Below, one piece after another: positions 25,109 through 32,976 of a stretch of DNA of 33,855 bases. Numbering within the stretch: position 1 is the first letter of the stretch; each line of letters begins with the position of its first letter. Below the pieces are notes generated by a model. That model saw nothing but the letters and a program-made list of their open reading frames with translations, was not told the origin of the DNA and ran no database searches. A program made the position numbers and the translations under genes. The stretch comes from JAWXBK01 sp040878185 (GTDB taxonomy: Bacteria > Pseudomonadota > Alphaproteobacteria > Dongiales > Dongiaceae), in the NCBI GenBank assembly GCA_040878185.1, contig JBBDMS010000017.1, forward strand, positions 1-33,855. The letters run 5' to 3'.

Positions 25109-25636
25109 ATGACCCGCGTGGCAATAATCGGCAATGCCGGCGGTGGCAAATCGACGCTGGCACGCAAGCTAGGTGCCGCGCGCGGCCTGCCCTATCACGC
25201 CATCGACCGGATCCAGTGGCGGCCGGGCTGGGTGCCGGCACCGCCGGAAGAATTCGACGCGCAGCATGATGCGATTCTCGCCGGCGAGCGCTGGATCATC
25301 GACGGCGTCGGCGATACCGATGCCATCGCCCGCCGGCTTGCACGGGCCGATACGGTGGTGTTCGTCGACCTGCCGTTGCGGACGCATCTCTGGTGGGCAA
25401 CCAGGCGCCAGTTCCGTTCGATCTTCTTCGGCCGGCCAGACGGTCCCGAAGGGTGCCCAATGTGGCGCGTCACCTGGCGGCTCTATCGCATGATCTGGTG
25501 GATCCATCGCGAATTACGCCCGCAATTTCTGGCGCTGGTCGACGATGTTTCACCCGGCGTGCGCATCTTCCATCTGCGCTCACCGCGCGATATTGCCGCG
25601 TTCGAACGGCAATACTGCCGGGCAACGCCGGCATAA
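25109..25636 (+). CDS. P-loop NTPase of the adenylate kinase-like (FlaR/topology modulation) group
   Basis: A 175-residue protein with Walker A GNAGGGKST (residues 8-16, Lys14), then YHAIDRIQWRPGW, typical of small nucleotide-kinase-like proteins often annotated as topology modulation protein or AAA family ATPase. Other landmarks are WIIDGVGD, TVVFVDLPLRT and RSIFFGRPDGPEG. The reaction is unknown; phosphorylation of a small molecule is likely from the fold. The ATG has GGAGGG upstream. It is divergent from the amidase and stands alone; the DUF4019-like gene follows after 82 bases. Confidence 0.85.
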   Translation: MTRVAIIGNAGGGKSTLARKLGAARGLPYHAIDRIQWRPGWVPAPPEEFDAQHDAILAGERWIIDGVGDTDAIARRLARADTVVFVDLPLRTHLWWATRRQFRSIFFGRPDGPEGCPMWRVTWRLYRMIWWIHRELRPQFLALVDDVSPGVRIFHLRSPRDIAAFERQYCRATPA

Positions 25637-25718
25637 ATCGCGTCAGGGCTTCAGCGTCACCAGATCAATCAGCGAGAAAAGCGTAACGCCAACCCAAACT
25701 GATAAAATAGGAATGAGC

Positions 25719-26339
25719 ATGAAACATTGGATCTTCGCCGTGACAATGCTCGCATTGATCGGATTGCACTCGGCGGTTTTCGCGGCCACACTGGAGTTCG
25801 CACCAGGCGTCGGCACCGAGATCAACGTCACGACTGAATCAACACCCGGCTGGATACCAACTCCCGAGCAACAACAGAAGGCTTTGAGAACGGTCGAAGC
25901 CCTTCTCGATGCGCTCGATGAAATCCGGTATGCCGATGCTTACGAGATGTACGACCAGGGGATGAAACAACTACAGACGCTGAATCAGTTCATAGAACTT
26001 GAAGAACGTATCCGAGCCATGTCCGGACCTGCGGAGCTCTGGAGAGTGTTGAAAGTTACTTGGTCCAAGAATCCCGTTAGTGCCCCCATTCCGGGGATTT
26101 ATGCTGCGATTGATTTGACCGTGCTGTTCGAAAAGACCGATCGCTATTGTGGCTACGTCATCCTGCACCAGAAGATAGATGATAGCGATTTTGTGGTGAT
26201 GCGCCGAGAGTATAATCTGCTGGACAACGCAACGGCGCAGGCCATCGAAGCGCAGCATTCAAAAGAGAAGCTGGAACAAGTCTGGGCTCAGCTCACGCAG
26301 GCTTGCCCCAACTACGCTCCAATTGCGAAAACACAGTAG
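25719..26339 (+). CDS. Secreted DUF4019-like protein
   Basis: A 206-residue protein with a signal peptide (MKHWIFAVTMLALIGLHSAVFA, cleavage after about residue 22). The mature part has the layout of DUF4019 proteins: a helix with LLDALDEIRYADAYEMYD, a middle IRAMSGPAELWRV, then PGIYAAIDLTVLFEKT and a C-terminal FVVMRREYNL. Function unknown; probably a small periplasmic protein. The ATG at 25719 is preferred because AGGA lies six bases upstream; a second ATG at 25713 abuts that site. G+C is lower than nearby (30/60 at 25981-26040), hinting at separate origin. Confidence 0.75.
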   Translation: MKHWIFAVTMLALIGLHSAVFAATLEFAPGVGTEINVTTESTPGWIPTPEQQQKALRTVEALLDALDEIRYADAYEMYDQGMKQLQTLNQFIELEERIRAMSGPAELWRVLKVTWSKNPVSAPIPGIYAAIDLTVLFEKTDRYCGYVILHQKIDDSDFVVMRREYNLLDNATAQAIEAQHSKEKLEQVWAQLTQACPNYAPIAKTQ

Positions 26340-26364
26340 GTCGGCGACGTCGGACAGGCTCGGG

Positions 26365-27078
26365 TCACGGTTTCAGCGTCGCGAGATCCACGGTTGGATT
26401 GTCTCTGGACAGCAGCGCCGCATCGCTGCGCGTTCGGGCATGCTCGGCAATCAGCGTGCGCAAATCGGCGATGGCGACATTGATATCGGCGCTTTCCAAC
26501 CCCTGCACCGTCACGATCGCGCGCCTGGTCGCGAGCGTGATCGGGCTGCGCGCGTCCTGATACCAGTTCCAGCGGCGGCACAGAATTTTCTCGGAATCGG
26601 CGTAGACCACCTCGCCGTCCTTCGGCGGATCCTCGGTCGCGCTTTCGTCGCCGAGCGCAATGAAACTGTCGCCCGATTTGGCAAAGCGGAAGCCGAGATC
26701 GCCGCGCACATGATCGAGGTCGTCGGCGCCGATCGGTACCAGATGGCGCAGCGACGCAAGATTGTATGAATCGACAAACCCGTTAATGCGCGGCAGACCG
26801 CGACCCTGCAGAACTCCGCGCAACAGCCGCTCGACCGAGCAGCGATAGCTGGTTTTCTTGATCCCCATGGCTCGATAGGCCTTGCGCCAGTCCCGGATCG
26901 CCGGAATCTCGCCAACCGTATCGAGATGGTAGCGTGTGGTGGCGTCGAGCTCGGCATCGGTCGTCGCCGCATCGAGCATGGGCGCGCGGCCTTCCGGCAC
27001 CGCCTCGATCTCGCAGAGAACCACCCCGCAGCGAAAGGCCGGGAACGCGTCGAGGACCGGTTCGATGGAGAAATTCAT
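26365..27078 (-). CDS. Solo B3/B4 (PheT editing-like) domain protein
   Basis: A 237-residue protein matching free-standing B3/4 domains related to the editing domain of phenylalanyl-tRNA synthetase beta. Visible features are YRAMGIKKTSYRCSVERLLR, then INGFVDSYNLASLRHLVPIGADDLD, a GEVVYADSEKILCRRWNW segment, and a C-terminal TVQGLESADINVAI. In PheRS this domain hydrolyses mis-charged Tyr-tRNA(Phe); for solo versions a role in trans editing or in hydrolysing other aminoacyl compounds is plausible but not known for this one. It starts three bases after the stop of the dimethylformamidase-like large subunit and is almost certainly co-translated with it, a partnership I do not know of. Confidence 0.85.
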   Translation of the reverse strand: MNFSIEPVLDAFPAFRCGVVLCEIEAVPEGRAPMLDAATTDAELDATTRYHLDTVGEIPAIRDWRKAYRAMGIKKTSYRCSVERLLRGVLQGRGLPRINGFVDSYNLASLRHLVPIGADDLDHVRGDLGFRFAKSGDSFIALGDESATEDPPKDGEVVYADSEKILCRRWNWYQDARSPITLATRRAIVTVQGLESADINVAIADLRTLIAEHARTRSDAALLSRDNPTVDLATLKP

Positions 27079-27081
27079 TCG

Positions 27082-29328
27082 CTATTTTCCGGCATCATCC
27101 GGCATTGCGAACGGCGCGTCGTCGGCGAAGCGGCGCAGCACGTTCTCGGTGATGCGGCTTACATTGTTGTTGTAGCCCTCATGTGCAAGCGCCGCCGGCC
27201 AGGAAATCGATCCGGTCGCGAACAGCGCGCCGCCATTGGGACATTCGTAGAAGACGATATCGGCATAGCAGGCCTCGGCCTCTTCGCCGTTGATCGTCGG
27301 GTGGTGAAACAAGGTTTCTTCGGGCGCGAGATTGAAATAGCGGCTATGGGCTTCGGAGCGCGCGACGATCAGCGCATGGGCAGGCGTACCAAGCGAAAAA
27401 TCGGCGCGGTCGATCTCCTCGCCGGCCGCACCGCCGCCTTTCGATCCGAAATCGCCGATGATGTCGCCCGCGACGCCGTCGAGGATCCAGGCCGCGCGCG
27501 GGTTCGAGGCATCCTTCGTGCGACGATAGTAGCTGCCGAAATCGAATCCGGTCGCGACCGTGCCGACGCCGACCAGCCCCTGCGGCGGCCGCCCGAGCCG
27601 ACGCCACAGCCCGCCATACTCGCCGGTGAAACTGTGATAGCCCTCGCCGGGCGCCGTGCCCCAATAGCGCGCACCGGATTCGGCGCGGCGCACCTCGATC
27701 ACATGCGGCTTCTCGGGATGCACCGCATGGCGCCAATAGAAGCCGTTGCCGCCGAGATACATCAGCCGCCCGCCCTGTTGCTGATATTCAACGGCCGCGT
27801 CCCACATGGCGGTCGACCAGTATTCCGGATGCGCGCCGGTCACAATCACATTGTAGGGCTCGAGCGCCGAGAGCCCCTCCTCGTGGATCATGTCGTCGGT
27901 GACGATATCGTAATCAAAACCCGTCGCGTCGAGCCAGTCAGTTACATGCGTGTCGCCGTTAAAGGCCCAGACGCGGTTCTTCACCTGCATCGAGAAGAGC
28001 GGCCGCAGCCGCGAGGAATAGCAGACGCCGCTGCCGTCGCTATGCGTGTCGTAAGGCGACATGCCGAGCTCGCGATGTTCGTTGAGATAGAGCTCCCACG
28101 GATTAAGCGTCAGGAAATTCCCGGACTTCATCTCCATGTCGGCATCGTCGGTGCGGTAATGCGAATTCGCATAGGCCATGAAGGTATGGGTCGAGGCGAG
28201 AAAGGCGATCTTCGCACGCGGCGCGCCTTTTGCCGGCACCACGAAGAACGGGATTCGCTCTTCTTCGCCTATGTATTCTCCGACACCGGTCAGCCGCGCG
28301 GCATAGATGCCGCTTTTCAGATCCTTCGGGATGGCGAAGGCGAAATCGCTTTCCCAGCCGCAATCCTCGAGATCGTCGTCGTGGAAATGAACGGCCGCGT
28401 ACTGAACCGGATCGCGGGTCCAGTCATGCACGCTGCCGTCCCAGCGCGAACCGGTGACGGCGCGGGTCGGCATGTTGACGAGTGTTCCATGCAGCTTGTT
28501 CGGACCGAGGTCGATCATGCGCTCGCCGGTGATCCCTTGCGCAAAATCCCAGGCGGCAATCAGGTGCGTCTTCGTTGCGCCGCCGATGCCGCCCTGCAGC
28601 AGGGCTTCGATCTCGCTCTCTCCAGCGTTCCCGCGCAGCAAGACCGGCGCCTCGATCCGCCCGTTAAAGAATCGCATCATTCGCGGCTTCACGTCGCGTC
28701 CCGACCAGACGGCAGCAAAAGTCAGATCGAGACCGCTCTCGGCCGGGTGCAGATTTTGCAGCCGCACGCGTTTCACGCCCGCCGGCGCATCGAGCGGAAA
28801 CCCGTTTATGCCGCGCTGCGCAATGAAGGCGTCGCCGCTCGCCGGGTCGTACCCGGCAACGATGCGCAGCCAGCGATGCGCCGGCACCGCCCCATCGCCG
28901 GCAAGGTCCGTATGCGCGCCCTTGCCGTCGCCGATCCGGAGCCGAAGCCGTGCCTTGTCGTCGATGAAGAGCCCCCAGCCCGCACGGCGATCCGCGCATG
29001 CGCGCGCCATCAGACATTGCTCGCCCTCGCCCGGCATGGTTGGAAAGATCGTCAGCGCGATCGCGAAAGCGCCGCCGCTATCCAGCGCCGGGCCGCCCGC
29101 GACCGTGCCAAAGGATCCGATTTCGATCGGCTGGAACCGGGCCTCATGTTCGCCGAGTTCGGCGACGAGCGTTTCCTTGAAGCCCGGTCCTGCCGGCAGG
29201 TCGTCGCCACAGACGAGCCGCACGATGTCGGCGCGATAGCGCGCGACATTGTCGCAGCTCGCCTGGATCCTGACCGTCTCGCCGGGACGCAGGGTCCAGC
29301 GATCGGCGTAGCCCAGAATCCTGTGCAT
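27082..29328 (-). CDS. N,N-dimethylformamidase large (beta) subunit-like protein
   Basis: A 748-residue protein of the DMFase large-subunit family, about the known length. The N-terminal third is a beta-rich, LamG-like region; from about residue 370 a catalytic part contains ASTHTFMAYANSHY, MSPYDTHSDGSGVCYSSRL and VTGAHPEYWS. Known DMFase uses a mononuclear iron held by two Tyr and one Glu; candidate equivalents are Tyr386, Tyr426 (or Tyr437) and Glu502, but this needs an alignment. C-terminal GALFATGSISWPAAL is typical of the family. The small-subunit gene lies five bases upstream and the B3/B4 gene three bases downstream. Homologues are widespread, so the real substrate may be another formamide or amide. 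Confidence 0.87.
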   Translation of the reverse strand: MHRILGYADRWTLRPGETVRIQASCDNVARYRADIVRLVCGDDLPAGPGFKETLVAELGEHEARFQPIEIGSFGTVAGGPALDSGGAFAIALTIFPTMPGEGEQCLMARACADRRAGWGLFIDDKARLRLRIGDGKGAHTDLAGDGAVPAHRWLRIVAGYDPASGDAFIAQRGINGFPLDAPAGVKRVRLQNLHPAESGLDLTFAAVWSGRDVKPRMMRFFNGRIEAPVLLRGNAGESEIEALLQGGIGGATKTHLIAAWDFAQGITGERMIDLGPNKLHGTLVNMPTRAVTGSRWDGSVHDWTRDPVQYAAVHFHDDDLEDCGWESDFAFAIPKDLKSGIYAARLTGVGEYIGEEERIPFFVVPAKGAPRAKIAFLASTHTFMAYANSHYRTDDADMEMKSGNFLTLNPWELYLNEHRELGMSPYDTHSDGSGVCYSSRLRPLFSMQVKNRVWAFNGDTHVTDWLDATGFDYDIVTDDMIHEEGLSALEPYNVIVTGAHPEYWSTAMWDAAVEYQQQGGRLMYLGGNGFYWRHAVHPEKPHVIEVRRAESGARYWGTAPGEGYHSFTGEYGGLWRRLGRPPQGLVGVGTVATGFDFGSYYRRTKDASNPRAAWILDGVAGDIIGDFGSKGGGAAGEEIDRADFSLGTPAHALIVARSEAHSRYFNLAPEETLFHHPTINGEEAEACYADIVFYECPNGGALFATGSISWPAALAHEGYNNNVSRITENVLRRFADDAPFAMPDDAGK

Positions 29329-29333
29329 GCGCC

Positions 29334-29654
29334 CTAGCCCTCGCTGTCGAATTCGGCCGGCAACGGAAGCCCGCTATGTTTTTCCCAGCGCAGCTTGAGC
29401 AGCGCCCATTCGGCATCGGCCAGCTTCGTGAAGAGGTGATTGTCGAACGGCTGCACCGGCTCACCGCGTTTCTCGCCCATCCGCGCCAGATACCAGGATC
29501 GATGCGGCTCATGCACGCAGATGACGATCTTGCCTTCGATCGGCTCGATCCGAAGCCGGTTGAGCAGGCGCCGGAGTTCGAGACTGTGATGCTTCTTCGG
29601 CACGCGCCGGTACTCGGCCAGCAATGCCGCATCCGCTTCGGTAATCCGATACAT
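29334..29654 (-). CDS. N,N-dimethylformamidase small (alpha) subunit-like protein
   Basis: A 106-residue, charged protein with an N-terminal helical part (ITEADAALLAEYRRVPKKHHSLELRR is one long helix) and a short C-terminal domain with CVHEPHRSWYLARMGEKRGE. It matches small DMFase subunits in features and in its place just before the large subunit. As I recall, characterised alpha subunits are somewhat longer (about 130 residues). The ATG at 29654 has GGGAGG upstream. It is first in the three-gene operon and divergent from the ATP-grasp-like gene. Confidence 0.83.
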   Translation of the reverse strand: MYRITEADAALLAEYRRVPKKHHSLELRRLLNRLRIEPIEGKIVICVHEPHRSWYLARMGEKRGEPVQPFDNHLFTKLADAEWALLKLRWEKHSGLPLPAEFDSEG

Positions 29655-29751
29655 CCCGCCTCCCGCCGCCCTCGCGACACGACGCGCATCCTAGCGGCCG
29701 CATGGCCGGGGCGCGAGCCTGCGGCGCCTCGGCCGGAAGACCGCACGGGCG

Positions 29752-29780
29752 ATGACAGGCGCCTGCGGATCGGCTAGACG
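29752..29780 (+). promoter_or_regulatory. Putative promoter for the ATP-grasp-like gene
   Basis: ATGACA (29752-29757, five of six consensus bases) and TAGACG (29775-29780) are 17 bases apart. Transcription would then begin near 29787, only a few bases before the ATG at 29790. That favours the GTG at 29826 as the start, or a leaderless message. Called by eye. Confidence 0.4.
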
Positions 29781-29825
29781 ATATGGGCAATGGGCGTTGG
29801 GCAAAGCCCGGAAAGATCGGCCCCC

Positions 29826-30761
29826 GTGATCTTCTATTTCGTCACCGCCAAGCATCTCTACACGATGCGGGATTTCATTGCCGGGCCCGGGCAGAGGCTC
29901 GCCGAGCGGGTGACGATTATCAGCTACAAGGATCTCCTCGCGGCCAAGTCCCTGCCATTTGGCACCTTCGTCTTTTCGGACGTCGATCGATTGAGCGGCT
30001 CGCAGTCCATGGATATATCGCGGCGCTGGAAGGCGATCTGCGCCGCCGGCGCACGCACGCTGAACAATCCGGTCATGTCGCTGCGGCGCTACGATCTGCT
30101 GCGCAAGCTCTACGAGGAAGGCATCAACCGGTTCGACGCCTATATGATGACCGAGCATCGCAAGCCGAAGCGGTTTCCGGTGTTCGTGCGATCGGCCTTC
30201 GACCATGAGGGCGCAAAGACCGAGCTGCTGCATGATCAGGCGGCACTCGACGCCGAACTCGCGCGGCTGCGCGCCGAGCAGGTCTGGCCGGGCGACAAAG
30301 TGATCGTCGAGTACGAGCATTGCGGCGATGCACAGGGTGTCTACAAAAAATATGCCGGGTTCCGCGTTGGCGATCGCTTCATTCCGCGCCAGATCCTCGC
30401 GGCGACGAAATGGGTCGTGAAGCGGCCGGAACTCGAAACATCCGAGCTGGCCGCCGAGGAAGCGGCCTATCTCGATGCCAACCCGCACCAGGATTTGCTG
30501 ATGCGGGTGTTTGACATGGCGAACATCGAATACGGCCGGATCGATTACGGCATCATCGACGGCCGGGTTCAGATCTTCGAGATCAACAGCAATCCGACGA
30601 TGATCGGACGCAATTCGGGTGCAGCCCTCCGGAGCGACGATTCCCTGCGCGGCACGGCCTATCGCAAGGCGATCGGACGCTATATCGACGCGATGGAAGC
30701 AATCGACGTGCCGAACGACGACCGCCGGATCTCGTTTATCGAGGCCGCCGGCGGCCGTTAG
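29826..30761 (+). CDS. ATP-grasp-like protein of unknown function
   Basis: About 311 residues from GTG 29826, or 323 from ATG 29790. The N-terminal strand VIFYFVTAKH begins right at the GTG; the twelve extra residues look nonconserved, and the likely promoter sits too close to the ATG. ATP-grasp features are a FPVFVR strand for nucleotide binding, VIVEYEHCGD, and the metal-binding GRIDYGIIDG followed by EINSNP (Glu252, Asn254). Such enzymes join a carboxylate to an amine or thiol through an acyl phosphate. I do not recognise the subfamily. It is divergent from the DMFase-like operon and ends six bases before the convergent binding-protein gene. Confidence 0.75.
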   Translation: MIFYFVTAKHLYTMRDFIAGPGQRLAERVTIISYKDLLAAKSLPFGTFVFSDVDRLSGSQSMDISRRWKAICAAGARTLNNPVMSLRRYDLLRKLYEEGINRFDAYMMTEHRKPKRFPVFVRSAFDHEGAKTELLHDQAALDAELARLRAEQVWPGDKVIVEYEHCGDAQGVYKKYAGFRVGDRFIPRQILAATKWVVKRPELETSELAAEEAAYLDANPHQDLLMRVFDMANIEYGRIDYGIIDGRVQIFEINSNPTMIGRNSGAALRSDDSLRGTAYRKAIGRYIDAMEAIDVPNDDRRISFIEAAGGR

Positions 30762-30767
30762 TCAGGG

Positions 30768-31802
30768 TCATTCCGCTTCGGTCTTCGACCCGTAGCGCCG
30801 CTCCCATTCCGCGATGATCCGCTCGCGATTGGCGGCGATCCACCCGAAATCGCTGTCGACGAGGCGATCGACAAAATCATCGGGCAGGCCCGGCAGCACC
30901 TTCGCCACACCCGGCATCGCGACGATCGGCCAGTCTTCGGCATAAATCGCCATCGCCTCGGGCGATGCCGTCCAGTCGAGCAGACGGCGGGCCGCTTCCG
31001 GCTCGTCGGTGCCGCGCATGATGGCGACCGCGCCAATTTCCCAGAAGATGCCTTCGCTCGGCAGCACGATATCGACCGGCGCGCCGCTCGCCTGCAGTTG
31101 CACGACCGCGTTCTCGTAGGAAAGGCCGACCAGATGCTCGCCGGCACCGACCAGCTTGCAGGGCTTCGCGCCGCCATGCGTGTAGAAGGCGATGTTCTCG
31201 TGCAGACGATCGAGGTACGTCCAGCCTTCTTCCTCGCCCATGAGTTCGAGAAAGCCGGCAACGATCATGAACCCGGTGCCCGACAGAGCCGGGCTCGGCA
31301 TCGTGATGCGGCCGCGATAGATCGGATCGGCGAGATCCGCCCAGGACTCCGGCGCCGGAATGCCGAGGGCTTCGCCTTCGACCCTGTTGTAACAGGCAAG
31401 ACCGGCATAACCGGAATAGCCGAACCAGGCCGGCGGATCGCCGCGACCGATGAGGCGCGGATCGAGATCGGCAAGGCCGGCCGGTGCGTAGGGTTCAAGC
31501 AGCCCCTCGTCGGCCAGCACGATCACGCTGGTCGCCTGCAGATCCCAGATCACATCCGCCTGCGGGTTGTCGCGTTCAGCCAGCAGCCGCGCCATGACGA
31601 CACCGCCGCTGTCGTGAACATGTTCGATCCTGATATCGGGGTTCGCCGCCTCGAATGCCGCCTGGTATTTCGAGAAAACCTCGTAGGTCAGCGTGCTGTA
31701 CACCGTCAGCGTGGTCTGTTCCTGTGCGGCCACACCCTGCGTGCCAAGAAACAGCCCGCCCAGCAGCGCGATCGCAGCGCCATATCGAAACCTGTGTTTC
31801 AT
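30768..31802 (-). CDS. 2-aminoethylphosphonate-type ABC transporter substrate-binding protein (copy 1)
   Basis: A 344-residue periplasmic binding protein. The signal peptide MKHRFRYGAAIALLGGLFLG ends at about VAA/QE (residue 26). The mature protein follows the Fbp-like 2-aminoethylphosphonate group closely: LTVYSTLTYE, SGGVVMARLLAERDNPQADVIW, LLEPYAPAGLADL, HENIAFYTHGGAKPCKLVGAGE, and a C-terminal NRERIIAEWERRYGSK. The ATG at 31802 follows GGGA by six bases. It is a paralogue of the gene immediately upstream (36-base gap). No permease or ATPase is in the window, so the ligand and partner transporter are unknown; a phosphonate or other small anion is likely. Confidence 0.87.
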   Translation of the reverse strand: MKHRFRYGAAIALLGGLFLGTQGVAAQEQTTLTVYSTLTYEVFSKYQAAFEAANPDIRIEHVHDSGGVVMARLLAERDNPQADVIWDLQATSVIVLADEGLLEPYAPAGLADLDPRLIGRGDPPAWFGYSGYAGLACYNRVEGEALGIPAPESWADLADPIYRGRITMPSPALSGTGFMIVAGFLELMGEEEGWTYLDRLHENIAFYTHGGAKPCKLVGAGEHLVGLSYENAVVQLQASGAPVDIVLPSEGIFWEIGAVAIMRGTDEPEAARRLLDWTASPEAMAIYAEDWPIVAMPGVAKVLPGLPDDFVDRLVDSDFGWIAANRERIIAEWERRYGSKTEAE

Positions 31803-31838
31803 GTTCGGTCCCTTCGATCCTGTCGCCAACGACGGGCG

Positions 31839-32855
31839 TTATTCGGGTTCGACCTTGGTCGCATAGCGGCGCTGCCATTCCTCGCCGATCCGCTCGCGAT
31901 TGTCCGCGACCCACTGGAAATCGATCACCTGCAGCCGGTCGAGAAAGTTCTCCGGCAGATAGGGCCGCGGTTCCGCGAGATCCCGGATCGCGATGATCGA
32001 CCAGAAATCGGCGAACAGCTCGTTGGCACCGCGCGACGAGGCCCAGTCGAGGAAACGCTCCGCCGCATCGGGATTGTCAGTGCCCGTTACCATGCCGACC
32101 GCAGCGATCTCCCAGAACATGCCTTCCGCTGGAACGACCGGATCGATCGGCGCACCACCGTTGATCTCGCGGATCGGCGCGCTCTCGTTCGAAAGGCCGA
32201 TCGTGTATTCGCCGGCACCGGCCAGCTTGCAGGGTTTGCTGCCGCTATGGGTATAGAACGCAATGTTCTCATGCAGCTTGTCGAGAAAGGCCCAGCCTTC
32301 TTCCTCGCCAAACGTGGCAAGAATACCGGCGACCATCATCATGCCGGTGCCCGACGAATTCGGATCGGACATGGTGATCTGGCCCCGATAGATCGGATCG
32401 GCGAGATCGCGCCAGCTCGTCGGCGGCGGAATGTTGCGCGCGGCACCCTCTTCGCGGTTGTAGCAGACCAAGGCCGCATAGCCTGAGATAGCGAACCAGT
32501 GCGGGGGATCGTGTTTGTCGATCAGGCGCGTATCGATATCGGCGAGACCTGCGGGCGCGTAGGGTTCGATCAACCCTTCTTCCACCAGCGTGAGGATGCC
32601 TGTCGCCGGCATGTCGAAGATGACATCGGCCTTCGGCGCCGCGCGTTCGGCAAGAATGCGCGCGATGATGATACCGCTCGCATCGCTGAAATGCGTCAGC
32701 GTGATGTCGGGATTTTCCGCTTCGAACGCCGCCTTGTAGACCGCCCATTCGTCAGCCGGCGTCGAGCCATAGACGACCAGCTCTTCCGACGCGGCCGGCC
32801 TCGTCATCGCAAGCCCGATGAGCGCGGCAGCGATCAATAGCGCGCGGCGCGGCAC
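31839..32855 (-). CDS. 2-aminoethylphosphonate-type ABC transporter substrate-binding protein (copy 2)
   Basis: A 338-residue paralogue of the downstream gene with the same landmarks (LIEPYAPAGLADI, HENIAFYTHSGSKPCKLAGAGE, NRERIGEEWQRRY). The start is inferred: GTG 32855 gives a proper signal peptide (PRRALLIAAALIGLAM, cleavage near PAAS/EE), while the frame upstream to 32963 is not signal-like. An ATG at 32873 is in another frame. No strong ribosome binding site is seen. The ligand-contacting middle differs from copy 1 (EINGGAPID versus LQASGAPVD), so the two may bind different ligands. Confidence 0.85.
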   Translation of the reverse strand: MPRRALLIAAALIGLAMTRPAASEELVVYGSTPADEWAVYKAAFEAENPDITLTHFSDASGIIIARILAERAAPKADVIFDMPATGILTLVEEGLIEPYAPAGLADIDTRLIDKHDPPHWFAISGYAALVCYNREEGAARNIPPPTSWRDLADPIYRGQITMSDPNSSGTGMMMVAGILATFGEEEGWAFLDKLHENIAFYTHSGSKPCKLAGAGEYTIGLSNESAPIREINGGAPIDPVVPAEGMFWEIAAVGMVTGTDNPDAAERFLDWASSRGANELFADFWSIIAIRDLAEPRPYLPENFLDRLQVIDFQWVADNRERIGEEWQRRYATKVEPE

Positions 32856-32976
32856 CGCCGATCGTTTCGAAAACCATTCAGCGTCACCCCTGTTCGTCCG
32901 CCGGGCGTGTTGGTCCGCCGTGCCGGTTCGGCAACGATACCAGCCGCGGTCCCTCGCAGCCATCGGCGCGAAACCG

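Noticed and set aside
26926..29337. An 803-codon plus-strand frame over the DMFase-like operon.
   Set aside because: It is antisense to two recognisable genes, shows no family motifs, and has the Arg/His-rich composition of a shadow frame.
29783..30208. Alternative frame with ATG at 29783 overlapping the ATP-grasp-like gene.
   Set aside because: It lacks motifs, whereas the chosen frame carries the RIDYG and EINSNP ATP-grasp signatures.
32873..32963. Upstream start for binding-protein copy 2 at 32963.
   Set aside because: It adds a charged, non-signal-like N-terminus before a good signal peptide; an ATG near 32873 is out of frame.
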